This document shows positions 1 to 7,091 of a stretch of DNA of 13,218 nucleotides, in pieces. Position 1 is the stretch's first letter, and each line of letters opens with the position of its first letter. The DNA is from Bacillota bacterium (GTDB lineage Bacteria > Bacillota > Clostridia > Acetivibrionales > DSM-1351), in NCBI GenBank assembly GCA_023433945.1, contig JAEYTP010000137.1, forward strand, positions 1-13,218, read 5' to 3'. The notes below the pieces were generated by a model that made no database searches, was not told the origin of the DNA, and saw only the letters and a program-made list of their open reading frames with translations. The translations under genes and the position numbers were made by a program.

Positions 1-25
1 TAGATTTCTTACTGTGAATAAGACT

Positions 26-54
26 AGTATACACATAAATTAAGTAATTGTTAA
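26..54 (-). promoter_or_regulatory. Putative sigma-A promoter reading leftward out of the window
   Basis: On the minus strand TTAACA (54 to 49) is followed after 17 nt by TATACT (31 to 26). Each hexamer is one base from the sigma-A consensus. It would start transcription near position 19 and drive a gene beyond the left edge. The -10 lies within ACTAGTATACA (plus strand 23-33), an 11-base string that recurs at 1321-1331 in front of ddh, so the two promoters may share a regulator. Seen in sequence; promoter activity is inferred. Confidence 0.45.
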
Positions 55-56
55 CG

Positions 57-120
57 TGAAAAAGTAGAATTTAGTCTTGCTCACCCCTTGATTTAAGCCA
101 CTGTGGAATTTACTTTTTCA
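57..120. repeat. Long imperfect inverted repeat downstream of ddh
   Basis: The arms are 57-71 (TGAAAAAGTA, one bulged G, AATT) and 107-120 (AATTTACTTTTTCA). They make 14 base pairs with a single bulge around a 35-nt centre. Read on the minus strand, the A-rich arm comes first and the T-rich arm last, so it could work as a loose terminator for ddh, whose stop codon lies about 180 nt upstream. The long loop makes it a poor terminator, and it could instead be the remnant of a small mobile element. Confidence 0.4.
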
Positions 121-157
121 TTTAACCAAGTACTCATTTGCTACTTCCATGATGCAC

Positions 158-262
158 TTAGCTTTTTAGCCCAATATTTATCCTTGCTATTGAGTAAGCT
201 ATACGAGCACAGTTATTTACATCTGCTCCTATAGCTTTAAATATTCTAAGATATTCAAGCGC
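158..262 (-). pseudogene. Short decayed coding fragment, weakly MobC-like
   Basis: A 34-codon open stretch lies between in-frame stops, with no start codon or ribosome binding site. The peptide includes EYLRIFKAIGADVNNCARIA, which recalls the 'IGxNxNQIAR-AN' stretch of MobC-type plasmid mobilisation proteins, but the resemblance is from memory and short. It would be a scrap of a former mobile or plasmid gene. Chance similarity is quite possible, and nothing else in 1-298 codes convincingly. Confidence 0.18.
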
Positions 263-298
263 TTATTCTCACATAGATGCTTGATAGACTTAATTATA

Positions 299-1282
299 TT
301 ATAGTAAATCCTTAATTAGCTGTTCATATGGCTTTTCTGAGAGGTATGACAATGGAACATCAAATACAGTCTTTGCACCCTTTTGGCCCTCTTTATTCAT
401 CCTGTAAGCAGCTCTTGCATATGCTAACAATACATTTGCAGTAAACTCTGGATTACTGTCAAGCTTGAGAGAAAACTCAATAATATGCTTATTGCCTTCA
501 CCAGTCATTCCACTTCTAAATACAAAGCCGCCATGAGGCATTTTTGAATGGTTCTTATCAAGCTCTTCCTGACTAATAAAATGAACAACAGTATCGTAGT
601 CAGCAAAATAGTTTGGCATATTTTTGATGGTTTCTTCAATTTTTACTTTGTCAGCTCCATCTTCAGCAACCACAAAGCACTCCCTTAAATGCTTCTGTCT
701 TGTTGTTAGCTCTGGATTTTCACCATTTCTGACACTCTGTACTGCCTTATCCATTGGAATAGTGTATTGTTTTGCATCCTTTACGCCCTCAACTCTTCTG
801 ATAGCATCTGAGTGCCCCTGACTTATACCTTTACCCCAAAATGTATAGTCATTACCCACTGGCAATATAGCTCCAGACATCATCCTAATCATAGAGAATA
901 AACCTGGGTCCCAACCAACTGATATAACGCCAACCTTACCAGCTGCAATAGCTGCCTTATTAACAGCTTCAAAATATTCAGGAATCTTTGCATGAGTATC
1001 AAAGCTATCAACCATATTAAACATTGCTGCAAACTCTGGCCCCTGCTCTGGCAGGTCAGTAGCTGAACCTCCGCACAATATCATTACATCAATATCATTC
1101 TTGTAGTTCAAAGCTTCATCAATTGCAACCACCTTAGCAGTTGAAGTATTTATTTTAAGACTTTCTGGTGATCTTCTTGTGAATACAGCTACCAACTCAG
1201 TATCCTGATTTTGCTTGATAGCAGCTTCTACTCCCCTACCAATATTTCCATAACCAACTATACCTATTTTTATCTTGTTCAT
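299..1282 (-). CDS. ddh: meso-diaminopimelate D-dehydrogenase
   Basis: This cytosolic NADPH enzyme (EC 1.4.1.16) reductively aminates L-2-amino-6-oxopimelate with ammonia to meso-diaminopimelate. It is the one-step branch of lysine and peptidoglycan-precursor synthesis. The 327-aa length fits the family, and similarity to the Corynebacterium glutamicum enzyme runs end to end. The N-terminal Rossmann fold has the dinucleotide loop GYGNIG (10-15). Family signatures follow in order: CGGSATDLPEQ (70-80), VDSFDTH (91-97), SVGWDPGLFS (121-130), FWGKGISQGHSDAIRR (148-163), MPHGG (248-252) and the C-terminal LLAYARAAYRM. The ATG at 1282 has an AAGGAG site a few bases upstream. It is probably monocistronic, since the preceding gntR ends in a terminator and a putative promoter lies just before ddh. 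That promoter carries a GTATAC core like the operator upstream of citrate synthase, so the GntR protein next door may control it (inference). Confidence 0.95.
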   Translation of the reverse strand: MNKIKIGIVGYGNIGRGVEAAIKQNQDTELVAVFTRRSPESLKINTSTAKVVAIDEALNYKNDIDVMILCGGSATDLPEQGPEFAAMFNMVDSFDTHAKIPEYFEAVNKAAIAAGKVGVISVGWDPGLFSMIRMMSGAILPVGNDYTFWGKGISQGHSDAIRRVEGVKDAKQYTIPMDKAVQSVRNGENPELTTRQKHLRECFVVAEDGADKVKIEETIKNMPNYFADYDTVVHFISQEELDKNHSKMPHGGFVFRSGMTGEGNKHIIEFSLKLDSNPEFTANVLLAYARAAYRMNKEGQKGAKTVFDVPLSYLSEKPYEQLIKDLL

Positions 1283-1320
1283 CTAAGTGCTCCTTTTTGT
1301 AATATATATATTGACAATTT

Positions 1321-1332
1321 ACTAGTATACAT
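1321..1332 (-). promoter_or_regulatory. Putative ddh -10 region with GTATAC box
   Basis: On the minus strand TATACT (1329 to 1324) could be the ddh -10 box, about 42 nt before the ATG. The -35 (TTAATT, 1352 to 1347, spacer 17) is weak, as expected of a regulated promoter. The plus-strand string ACTAGTATACA is identical at 23-33. GTATAC is also the centre of the large palindrome at 5545-5570, so this may be a GntR-family half-symmetrical operator. The flanks are not symmetrical, which lowers confidence. Confidence 0.4.
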
Positions 1333-1343
1333 AATTTAAGGCA

Positions 1344-1382
1344 AAAAATTAAGGGGTTGAAAAAATTTTCCCCCTAATTTTT
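1344..1382 (-). terminator. Intrinsic terminator after gntR
   Basis: AAAAATTA (1344-1351) and GGGG (1353-1356) pair with CCCC (1370-1373) and TAATTTTT (1375-1382), with one A/C mismatch. On the minus strand the GC core is followed by TTAATTTTTT. It lies 6 nt beyond the gntR stop codon and separates the citrate operon from ddh. The A/T arms make it potentially bidirectional. Confidence 0.7.
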
Positions 1383-1387
1383 AATTA

Positions 1388-2059
1388 CTACTTATTATGT
1401 TTTTCACTAAAGTTATGGCTAGCATTTAAAATATGCTCCACCGTAAGTCGTTCTGCTGTATCAGCATCTTTGTTTGCTATCGCATCAAATATAACTCTAT
1501 GCTCTTCAAGAGCTTTCTGAGGGCGCCCAGGCGTAGTAAACGAAAAATTTCTGGCACTCTGAATATAATCATGGAATGTTGTAAGCATATGCATTAAGGG
1601 CCTGCTCTTGCTTGCTCTAAATATAATCTCATGAAATCTTGTATCATACCTCATCAGATGATTCGCATCATTCTTCATAGTGTAAAATTCCTCAAATTCA
1701 AGTGCTTCCTTTAGTTCAGCTATCTCTTCATCTGTGATTTTCTCAGCTGCCCATCTTGCCGCAAGACCTTCAATCATTGTTCTAATGACGAAAATATCCT
1801 CTATGTCTTTTTCGGATATACCCTTTACAACAGCACCCTTATTGGGAATTGCCTGCACAAGACCTTCTAGCTCAAGTTGACGTAGAGCCTCTCTAATAGG
1901 GGTTCTGCTCACACCAAGCTCTTCAGAAAGTCTGGTTTCAATGAGACTTTCCCCAGGCTTGTATGTGCCGTTTAGAATCTGCTTACGGATCTGACTAAAA
2001 GCCTTTCCTCGCAGTGAATGCATAGCATTTTCATTATCATCGTATGTGAGCGTAGCCAT
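1388..2059 (-). CDS. GntR-family regulator, FCD (FadR C-terminal) subfamily
   Basis: This is a 223-aa DNA-binding regulator. Residues about 17-78 form the winged helix: LIETRLSEELGVSRTPIREA is the helix-turn-helix region and AIPNKGAVV the wing. Residues about 84-215 form the all-helical FCD ligand domain. Its usual metal-binding pattern is visible as D139, H143, H187 and H209, so a carboxylate ligand such as citrate or a related acid is plausible. The ligand itself is not readable from sequence. The ATG at 2059 has GGG six bases upstream, a modest site. The gene is the last of an operon, 71 nt after the aconitase stop with no terminator between. FCD proteins commonly bind palindromes built on TnGTnnnACnA, and the perfect palindrome over the operon promoter (5545-5570) fits this, so an autoregulatory circuit is inferred. 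A terminator follows at once. Confidence 0.9.
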   Translation of the reverse strand: MATLTYDDNENAMHSLRGKAFSQIRKQILNGTYKPGESLIETRLSEELGVSRTPIREALRQLELEGLVQAIPNKGAVVKGISEKDIEDIFVIRTMIEGLAARWAAEKITDEEIAELKEALEFEEFYTMKNDANHLMRYDTRFHEIIFRASKSRPLMHMLTTFHDYIQSARNFSFTTPGRPQKALEEHRVIFDAIANKDADTAERLTVEHILNASHNFSEKHNK

Positions 2060-2105
2060 AATATACCCTTTCGTATAGTAACTCTTTGACCAAGTCAGCC
2101 TTAGT

Positions 2106-2134
2106 CTAAAAGTTACGCTTCACCTAAAAGTTAC
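2106..2134. repeat. 11-bp direct repeat across the aconitase stop codon
   Basis: CTAAAAGTTAC occurs at 2106-2116 and again at 2124-2134, a period of 18 nt. The right copy contains the aconitase stop codon (TTA at 2131-2133, read as TAA). It may be a small slippage duplication of the gene end, or paired binding sites in the acn-gntR gap. Confidence 0.5.
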
Positions 2135-4056
2135 CCCTGATTGCGTGTAAAGTTCAAAAGCCCTCCAGCAAGTATCATCTGAACCTGTCTGTCTGACAAT
2201 GAAATATCCACTTTGAATTCATATCCCTTGGTGATGTTCTTTACTGTTATAGTATCTGCATTTTTAACCTGTTCAATTGCATTATCTATAACAAGCTCAT
2301 CACCCATATCTATCTTGTCATAATCTGCTTCATTTTGGAAAGTCATAGGCAATATTCCCGAATTAATAAGATTTGCCATATGAATTCTAGCAAACGATTT
2401 TACTATAACGCCCTTAACACCCAACTGAAGAGGTGCAAGCGCAGCATGCTCTCTACTTGAACCCTGACCGTAGTTTGATCCTCCAACTATTAATCCTCCG
2501 CCATTTTCCTTTGCTCTTTGCGGGAACTGAGGATCACATGGAGTGAGGCAGAACTCAGCAAGGTAAGGAACATTTGATCTAAAAGGAAGCAGCTTAGCTG
2601 TTGATGGCATTATATGGTCTGTTGTAATATTGTCACCAACCTTGATAAGTACCTTTCCAGCTACATTATCAGTTAGTGCCTTATTTACTGGGAATGGCTT
2701 GATATTTGGACCCCTAACAACCTCAACATCAGCCCCCTCTGGTGCTGGTGCAATAACCATGTTATCATTTATCACAAATTGCTTTGGCATATCTATCACA
2801 GGAGGCTGTCCTAATTCTCTAGGATCTGTTAATACACCTGTGATTGCACTTGCCGCAGCAACTTCCGGACTAACTAAGTAAACATTTGCTGATGTAGTTC
2901 CGCTTCTGCCCTCAAAATTTCTATTGAAGGTTCTCAAGGAAATCGCATCAGTACAAGGAGCCTGACCCATACCAATACATGGTCCGCAAGCTGACTCAAG
3001 TATTCTTGCACCAGCAGCAACCATATCAGCTAATGCTCCATTTTCAGCAAGCATAGTCAAAACCTGCTTTGAACCTGGAGAAATAACAAGGCTCACATCT
3101 GGGCTCACAGTCTTTCCCTTTAACATAGCAGCAACCTTCATCATATCCATATAGGAAGAGTTAGTACAACTTCCTATTGCAACCTGATCCACCTTAATTC
3201 TGCCTATTGAAGAAATCTTTTCAACATTATCTGGGCTGTGTGGCTTAGCAGCTAATGGTTCAATTGTTGAAAGGTCTATTATGATATGCTCATCATAAGT
3301 AGCATCAGCATCAGGTAGAAGTTCAACCCAATCCTGCTCTCTTCCCTGTGCCTTTAAGAATTCCAATGTAACTTCATCACTTGGGAATATTGAAGTAGTT
3401 GCTCCTAATTCAGCTCCCATATTTGTAATAGTCGCTCTTTCAGGAACTGTTAAGGTCTTTATGCCTTCGCCAGCATATTCTATAACCTTGCCAACTCCAC
3501 CTTTAACGGTCATTATTCTCAGGACTTCAAGTATAATATCCTTTGCGGTTGACCATGCGTTGAGTTTTCCTTTCAACTCCACCTTGCAAACCTTTGGCAT
3601 TGTAAGATAGTATGGTCCGCCACCCATTGCAACTGCAACATCCAGTCCGCCTGCACCAATAGCAAGCATACCAATACCACCGCCTGTAGGAGTATGGCTG
3701 TCAGAACCAAGAAGCGTCATTCCAGGAATTCCAAATCTCTCTAATTGAACTTGGTGGCAGATACCGTTACCTGGCTTTGAGAAATAAACTCCATGCTTAG
3801 AAGCTACTGTCTGAATGTACTTGTGATCATCAGCATTTTCAAAGCCTGCTTGAAGAGTATTGTGGTCAACGTATGCAACAGACTTTTTTGTTTTTACACG
3901 TGGAATACCTATTGCTTCAAACTGTAAGTATGCCATTGTGCCAGTTGAATCCTGAGTAAGCGTTTGATCTATCCTAATGGAGATTTCACTTCCAGTAATC
4001 ATTTCACCGCTAACAATGTGTTCTTTTATTATTTTTTGTGCTAAATTCATTCCCAT
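2131..4056 (-). CDS. acn: Aconitate hydratase, short 'Aquifex-type' form
   Basis: Aconitase is a cytosolic [4Fe-4S] enzyme that isomerises citrate to isocitrate through cis-aconitate. At 641 aa it is much shorter than the roughly 890-aa AcnA form and matches the compact class known from Aquifex and clostridia (TIGRFAM 'aconitate hydratase, putative, Aquifex type'). Cluster ligands are C297 in GSCTNSS and C357 and C360 in ESACGPCIGMG. Other landmarks are GSDSHTPTGGG (117-127), TTDHIMPS (478-485), the swivelling C-terminal domain with GGSNYGQGSSREHAALAP (525-542), and KSFARIHMANLINSGILP. The ATG at 4056 is preceded by AGGGGGT 11 nt upstream. ATG 4050 is possible but lies without its own site. 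It follows citrate synthase by 58 nt and precedes gntR by 71 nt, all in one operon. A 3-isopropylmalate dehydratase is excluded because that enzyme is split into LeuC and LeuD and is shorter. Isocitrate dehydrogenase is not in the window. Confidence 0.93.
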   Translation of the reverse strand: MGMNLAQKIIKEHIVSGEMITGSEISIRIDQTLTQDSTGTMAYLQFEAIGIPRVKTKKSVAYVDHNTLQAGFENADDHKYIQTVASKHGVYFSKPGNGICHQVQLERFGIPGMTLLGSDSHTPTGGGIGMLAIGAGGLDVAVAMGGGPYYLTMPKVCKVELKGKLNAWSTAKDIILEVLRIMTVKGGVGKVIEYAGEGIKTLTVPERATITNMGAELGATTSIFPSDEVTLEFLKAQGREQDWVELLPDADATYDEHIIIDLSTIEPLAAKPHSPDNVEKISSIGRIKVDQVAIGSCTNSSYMDMMKVAAMLKGKTVSPDVSLVISPGSKQVLTMLAENGALADMVAAGARILESACGPCIGMGQAPCTDAISLRTFNRNFEGRSGTTSANVYLVSPEVAAASAITGVLTDPRELGQPPVIDMPKQFVINDNMVIAPAPEGADVEVVRGPNIKPFPVNKALTDNVAGKVLIKVGDNITTDHIMPSTAKLLPFRSNVPYLAEFCLTPCDPQFPQRAKENGGGLIVGGSNYGQGSSREHAALAPLQLGVKGVIVKSFARIHMANLINSGILPMTFQNEADYDKIDMGDELVIDNAIEQVKNADTITVKNITKGYEFKVDISLSDRQVQMILAGGLLNFTRNQG

Positions 4057-4114
4057 TTCTATAATTACCCCCTAATACCATAATTTATTACCGTCAAATA
4101 TTTTATCATATCAC

Positions 4115-5491
4115 TTATTTAACAGTCAAAATACTTGGCGCAATTTCTTTTATAGCAGCCAGCATTTCGTCATCACTTATAGAAGTTGTCCTGCCGGTTG
4201 AATACTGTGCATCAATCCAGACTTTTATCTCAGCAACTCTCTCATCCTTCTTATCTATAAGTTCATTCTGCGGTAGTCTGAAATAATTATTTATCCATAG
4301 CGCAATACCTGCAAGGCCGGATGTCTGTGTAATAGCTACTCCAATCGGTCTGTTTAGAATTTTTGCAGTATTAAAGATATTGTAGATTTCTTCATCCTTT
4401 AACAGTCCGTCTGCATGTATACCCGCCTGAGTAACATTAAAATGTCTTCCTACAAAAGGAGTTCTTGGTGGTATTGAATAGTTTAATTCCTTCTCGTAAT
4501 ACTCTGCAATTTCAGTAATAACAGTAGTATCCATTCCATCGGTAGTACCTCTGAGCTGAGCGTATTCAAAAACCATAGCCTCAATAGGTGTATTACCTGT
4601 ACGTTCGCCTATTCCTAGCAATGAGCCATTAACTGCTGAACAACCATAGAGCCATGCAGTAGCAGAATTACAAACTGCCTTGTAAAAATCGTTGTGGCCA
4701 TGCCATTCAATAAGCTCACTTGGGAAGCCTGCATGGTGACTTAAGCCATAAATAATACCCTGTACGCTTCTAGGTAATGCTGCTCCCGGGTAAGTAACAC
4801 CATAGCCCATAGTATCACATGCTCTTAGCTTTATAGGTACTCCACTCTCGTCCATGAGCTTCTTTAGTTCCAATGCAAAAGGAACAACAAACCCATAGAA
4901 GTCAGCCCTTGTAATATCCTCCAAATGGCATCTTGGCTTAATACCAACATCTATCGCTTCTTTAATAACACTTAGGTACATATCCATTGCTTGCTTTCTT
5001 GTTTTTCCAAGCTTTCTAAAGATATGATAGTCGGAGCAGCTTACCAAAAAGCCTGTTTCCTTCATTCCCATATCCTTTGCAAGTTTAAAGTCACTCTTTG
5101 ATGCTCTGATCCAGCTAGTTACTTCCGGGAACTGATATCCACGCTCCATACATTTGTATACGGCTTCCTTGTCCTTATCGCTATAAAGGAAGAATTCTGT
5201 CTGGCGGATTAGACCCTTTGGGCCACCCAACCTATGTAAATAATCAAATAATGTCACTATTTGCTCAACTGAATAAGGCGCTCGTGACTGCTGTCCATCT
5301 CTGAATGTCGTATCGGTAATCCATATTTCTTCAGCAGGCATCATCGGTACCCTTCTATGATTAAACGTACACTTTGGAACATCATCATAATTGAAAAGCT
5401 CTCTATATAGGTTTGGTTCGGGTATATCTTGTAAGGAGTACTTATATTGGGTCTGTTCTAGTGTATTTGTCCTCTTGTTAAATTCTATCAT
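4115..5491 (-). CDS. Citrate (Re)-synthase, HMGL/homocitrate-synthase-like
   Basis: It probably condenses acetyl-CoA with oxaloacetate to citrate with Re stereochemistry (EC 2.3.3.3). This enzyme was characterised in Clostridium kluyveri and is unrelated to ordinary Si-citrate synthase. The protein is 458 aa with a TIM-barrel HMGL-like domain. ITDTTFRDGQQS (58-69) carries the metal-binding Asp and catalytic Arg, LRACDTMGYG (222-231) follows, WHGHND (263-268) is the HxH metal pair, and NGSLLGIGERTGNTP (288-302) completes the site. A C-terminal helical region follows, without the LeuA allosteric repeat. The operon partner is aconitase, not LeuC/LeuD or homoaconitase, which favours citrate over isopropylmalate or homocitrate. 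The ATG at 5491 has AAAGGGTGG five nt upstream. The open frame continues to 5581, but that start would lie inside the promoter, and ATG 5524 has only a poor site. The stereochemistry cannot be read from the sequence. Confidence 0.85.
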   Translation of the reverse strand: MIEFNKRTNTLEQTQYKYSLQDIPEPNLYRELFNYDDVPKCTFNHRRVPMMPAEEIWITDTTFRDGQQSRAPYSVEQIVTLFDYLHRLGGPKGLIRQTEFFLYSDKDKEAVYKCMERGYQFPEVTSWIRASKSDFKLAKDMGMKETGFLVSCSDYHIFRKLGKTRKQAMDMYLSVIKEAIDVGIKPRCHLEDITRADFYGFVVPFALELKKLMDESGVPIKLRACDTMGYGVTYPGAALPRSVQGIIYGLSHHAGFPSELIEWHGHNDFYKAVCNSATAWLYGCSAVNGSLLGIGERTGNTPIEAMVFEYAQLRGTTDGMDTTVITEIAEYYEKELNYSIPPRTPFVGRHFNVTQAGIHADGLLKDEEIYNIFNTAKILNRPIGVAITQTSGLAGIALWINNYFRLPQNELIDKKDERVAEIKVWIDAQYSTGRTTSISDDEMLAAIKEIAPSILTVK

Positions 5492-5544
5492 TTTGACCAC
5501 CCTTTCTGAATCAAATCCATTCATATCCCAGTATTTTAGTATTT

Positions 5545-5570
5545 GTGTATAATTGTATACAATTATACAC
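5545..5570. promoter_or_regulatory. Perfect 26-bp palindromic operator
   Basis: Each 13-base half reads GTGTATAATTGTA, and the second half is its exact reverse complement, centred on TTGTATACAA. It overlaps the -10 and most of the spacer of the minus-strand citrate-operon promoter, so a bound protein would block RNA polymerase. The centre resembles FCD-GntR operators (TnGTnnnACnA), and such a regulator is the last gene of the operon. It also sits about 8 bases upstream of the putative chemotaxis-gene -35 region. The palindrome is seen directly; its binding protein is inferred. Confidence 0.75.
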
Positions 5571-5581
5571 TGCACTGTCAA
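5552..5581 (-). promoter_or_regulatory. Sigma-A promoter of the citrate synthase-aconitase-gntR operon
   Basis: On the minus strand a perfect TTGACA (5581 to 5576) is followed after 18 nt by TACAAT (5557 to 5552), five of six to consensus. The start would be near 5545, giving about 53 nt of leader to the chosen ATG at 5491. The -10 is buried in the 26-bp palindrome, so the promoter is probably strong but repressed. Confidence 0.7.
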
Positions 5582-5597
5582 TCTTTTTTATTTTTAT

Positions 5598-5606
5598 TGC
5601 TATAAT
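5598..5606 (+). promoter_or_regulatory. Extended -10 promoter for the chemotaxis gene
   Basis: TGCTATAAT is a perfect extended -10 element (TGnTATAAT) with a poor -35 at about 5578-5583. That -35 zone overlaps the TTGACA of the divergent citrate promoter, so the two may compete for polymerase. The leader to the ATG at 5682 would be about 70 nt. No clear sigma-28 (motility) promoter was seen. Confidence 0.5.
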
Positions 5607-5681
5607 GTGGCAGGAATTATCACCTATTTTGTAGAATATATTCGAATACGTAACCAAAGGTAATTTATGGAGGGATTCTAT

Positions 5682-6941
5682 ATGAAAAAATCTGAGCAAA
5701 ACGTTAAAGAAATTAATTCTAAGCTTGTACCCATTATTGTAGTATTTGCACTTGTTTTTGGTATTCTGGGAGGTATTATCAGCGGCAAACTTGTATCTGG
5801 TATTTTTATTGCCGTCAGTTGTGCAATTTGCTGTGTTACCTTGTACTTAGTGACAGCTGCCCACTATAAAAAGGTTATTAAACAATTTTCAAATGATATT
5901 GAGGTCTTCAAAAATGGTGATTTCTCTCACATGATTGAGCCCAAAAAATATGGAGTACTTGGTTTTGTTGCAAGTGTAGTAAATGCTGTTATAAGTGATA
6001 TACGCCAACTCATAGAAAGCTTCTTTAGCCTTTCTATGTCAATCTTACAAGCCTCCAGAAAGGTTAGTGGAACTGCTGAAAATGCTTCAAATGCTATAGA
6101 AGAAATTGCAAAAACTATAGATGAGATTGCAAAGGGTGCTTCATCACAGGCTGCTGAAGCCCAGGTCGGTGTTGAAGTTGTAGATAAGCTTTCAGACCAG
6201 ATTAATTTCGTATATGAAAGCTATAGTGGTATCACAAATGAGACAACAAAGATTAGCTCTCTGAACACAGTAGGCCTTAAGTCCGTTAATGTTCTCAGAG
6301 AAAAATCAAAAGAGAACTATGATACCACAGAGAGAATTTTTGCTGTTGTTGAAAAGCTTACTAACACTACAAATGATATTGGTTTATTTGTAGAGTCTAT
6401 AGAAAATATCGCAGAGCAGACAAACCTCCTTGCACTTAATGCTGCTATTGAAGCTGCAAGAGCAGGAGAAGCTGGTAAGGGTTTTGCAGTTGTTGCAGAT
6501 GAAGTTAGAAAGCTTGCTGACCAAAGTAGAAAATCAACAGAGGAAATTAATAATCTCATGGTAAGTATTCAAGAGGAATCCTCTCTTGCTATATCTTCAA
6601 TGGAAGTAATGAAGAAAGTATCCCAAGAACAGAATATTGCTGTTAATAAAACCAATGAATCCTTCAGTGATATTGCAAATGCTATAGAATTCATTGTTGA
6701 TAAGATCAAGGAAGTTAACACAGCCGTTATTAAAATGCAGGAAGACAAAAATGAAGTTATCAGTGCTATAGAGAATATTTCTTCAGTATCTCAGCAGACA
6801 GCTGCTTCAAGCGAGCAGGTTGCTGCTACAACTGAAAATCAACTAAAGACCATTGACGATATGAAGATTGCAGCTCAGAGCCTTGATACTCTAGTACAGC
6901 AGCTTGATTCCAAGCTAAAGAAGTACAAGCTGAGACGTTAA
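5682..6941 (+). CDS. Methyl-accepting chemotaxis protein without an ectodomain
   Basis: This is a 419-aa inner-membrane signal transducer that would couple to CheW/CheA. Two hydrophobic segments (about 15-34 and 38-60) are separated by only a few residues, so there is no extracellular ligand-binding domain. A short HAMP-like linker (about 61-115) leads to a long helical signalling domain. Its hairpin tip, EQTNLLALNAAIEAARAGEA (245-264) followed by GKGFAVVADEVR, is the highly conserved CheA/CheW contact. Ala/Glu/Gln-rich stretches on both sides are likely methylation helices. There is no C-terminal CheR-binding pentapeptide (the end is KKYKLRR). The ATG at 5682 is chosen because GGAGGG ends 7 nt before it; the ATG at 5667 overlaps that site. 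It is monocistronic, divergent from the citrate operon and followed by a terminator. The signal sensed is unknown and may be membrane state or a cytoplasmic partner. Confidence 0.92.
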   Translation: MKKSEQNVKEINSKLVPIIVVFALVFGILGGIISGKLVSGIFIAVSCAICCVTLYLVTAAHYKKVIKQFSNDIEVFKNGDFSHMIEPKKYGVLGFVASVVNAVISDIRQLIESFFSLSMSILQASRKVSGTAENASNAIEEIAKTIDEIAKGASSQAAEAQVGVEVVDKLSDQINFVYESYSGITNETTKISSLNTVGLKSVNVLREKSKENYDTTERIFAVVEKLTNTTNDIGLFVESIENIAEQTNLLALNAAIEAARAGEAGKGFAVVADEVRKLADQSRKSTEEINNLMVSIQEESSLAISSMEVMKKVSQEQNIAVNKTNESFSDIANAIEFIVDKIKEVNTAVIKMQEDKNEVISAIENISSVSQQTAASSEQVAATTENQLKTIDDMKIAAQSLDTLVQQLDSKLKKYKLRR

Positions 6942-6971
6942 TTATTCGTTAATAAGTACATAATGATATAT

Positions 6972-7002
6972 AAAAAGATGCCGCAATTTGTGGCATCTTT
7001 TT
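6972..7002 (+). terminator. Intrinsic terminator of the chemotaxis gene
   Basis: AAAAAGATGCC (6972-6982) pairs with GGCATCTTTTT (6992-7002). The stem extends inward by G-U, C-G and A-T pairs to a 3-nt loop. It starts 31 nt after the stop codon and, by symmetry, is potentially bidirectional. Confidence 0.85.
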
Positions 7003-7032
7003 GTAATATTTGTCAAAAATTTAAATTATGAA

Positions 7033-7062
7033 TTGACATATTTATTACTACTAATCTATACT
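7033..7062 (+). promoter_or_regulatory. Promoter of the riboswitch-pflB unit
   Basis: A perfect TTGACA (7033-7038) is followed after 18 nt by TATACT (7057-7062). Transcription would start near 7069, about 23 nt before the riboswitch, leaving a leader of about 175 nt before pflB. Confidence 0.7.
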
Positions 7063-7091
7063 ATAAGTATAATAATTTAAATTGAAGTACT

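Noticed and set aside
4115..5491. Isopropylmalate or homocitrate synthase
   Set aside because: It belongs to the same superfamily, but the operon partner is aconitase, there is no LeuA regulatory domain, and no leucine or lysine alpha-aminoadipate genes are nearby. Lysine here goes by diaminopimelate.
5492..5581. N-terminal extension of the citrate synthase frame by 30 codons
   Set aside because: It would translate through the promoter and palindrome, the peptide is unlike the family, and a good ribosome binding site sits before ATG 5491.
5511..5699. 62-codon minus-strand open frame in the divergent promoter region
   Set aside because: It covers both promoters and the palindrome, has no homology-like features and overlaps the start of the chemotaxis gene.
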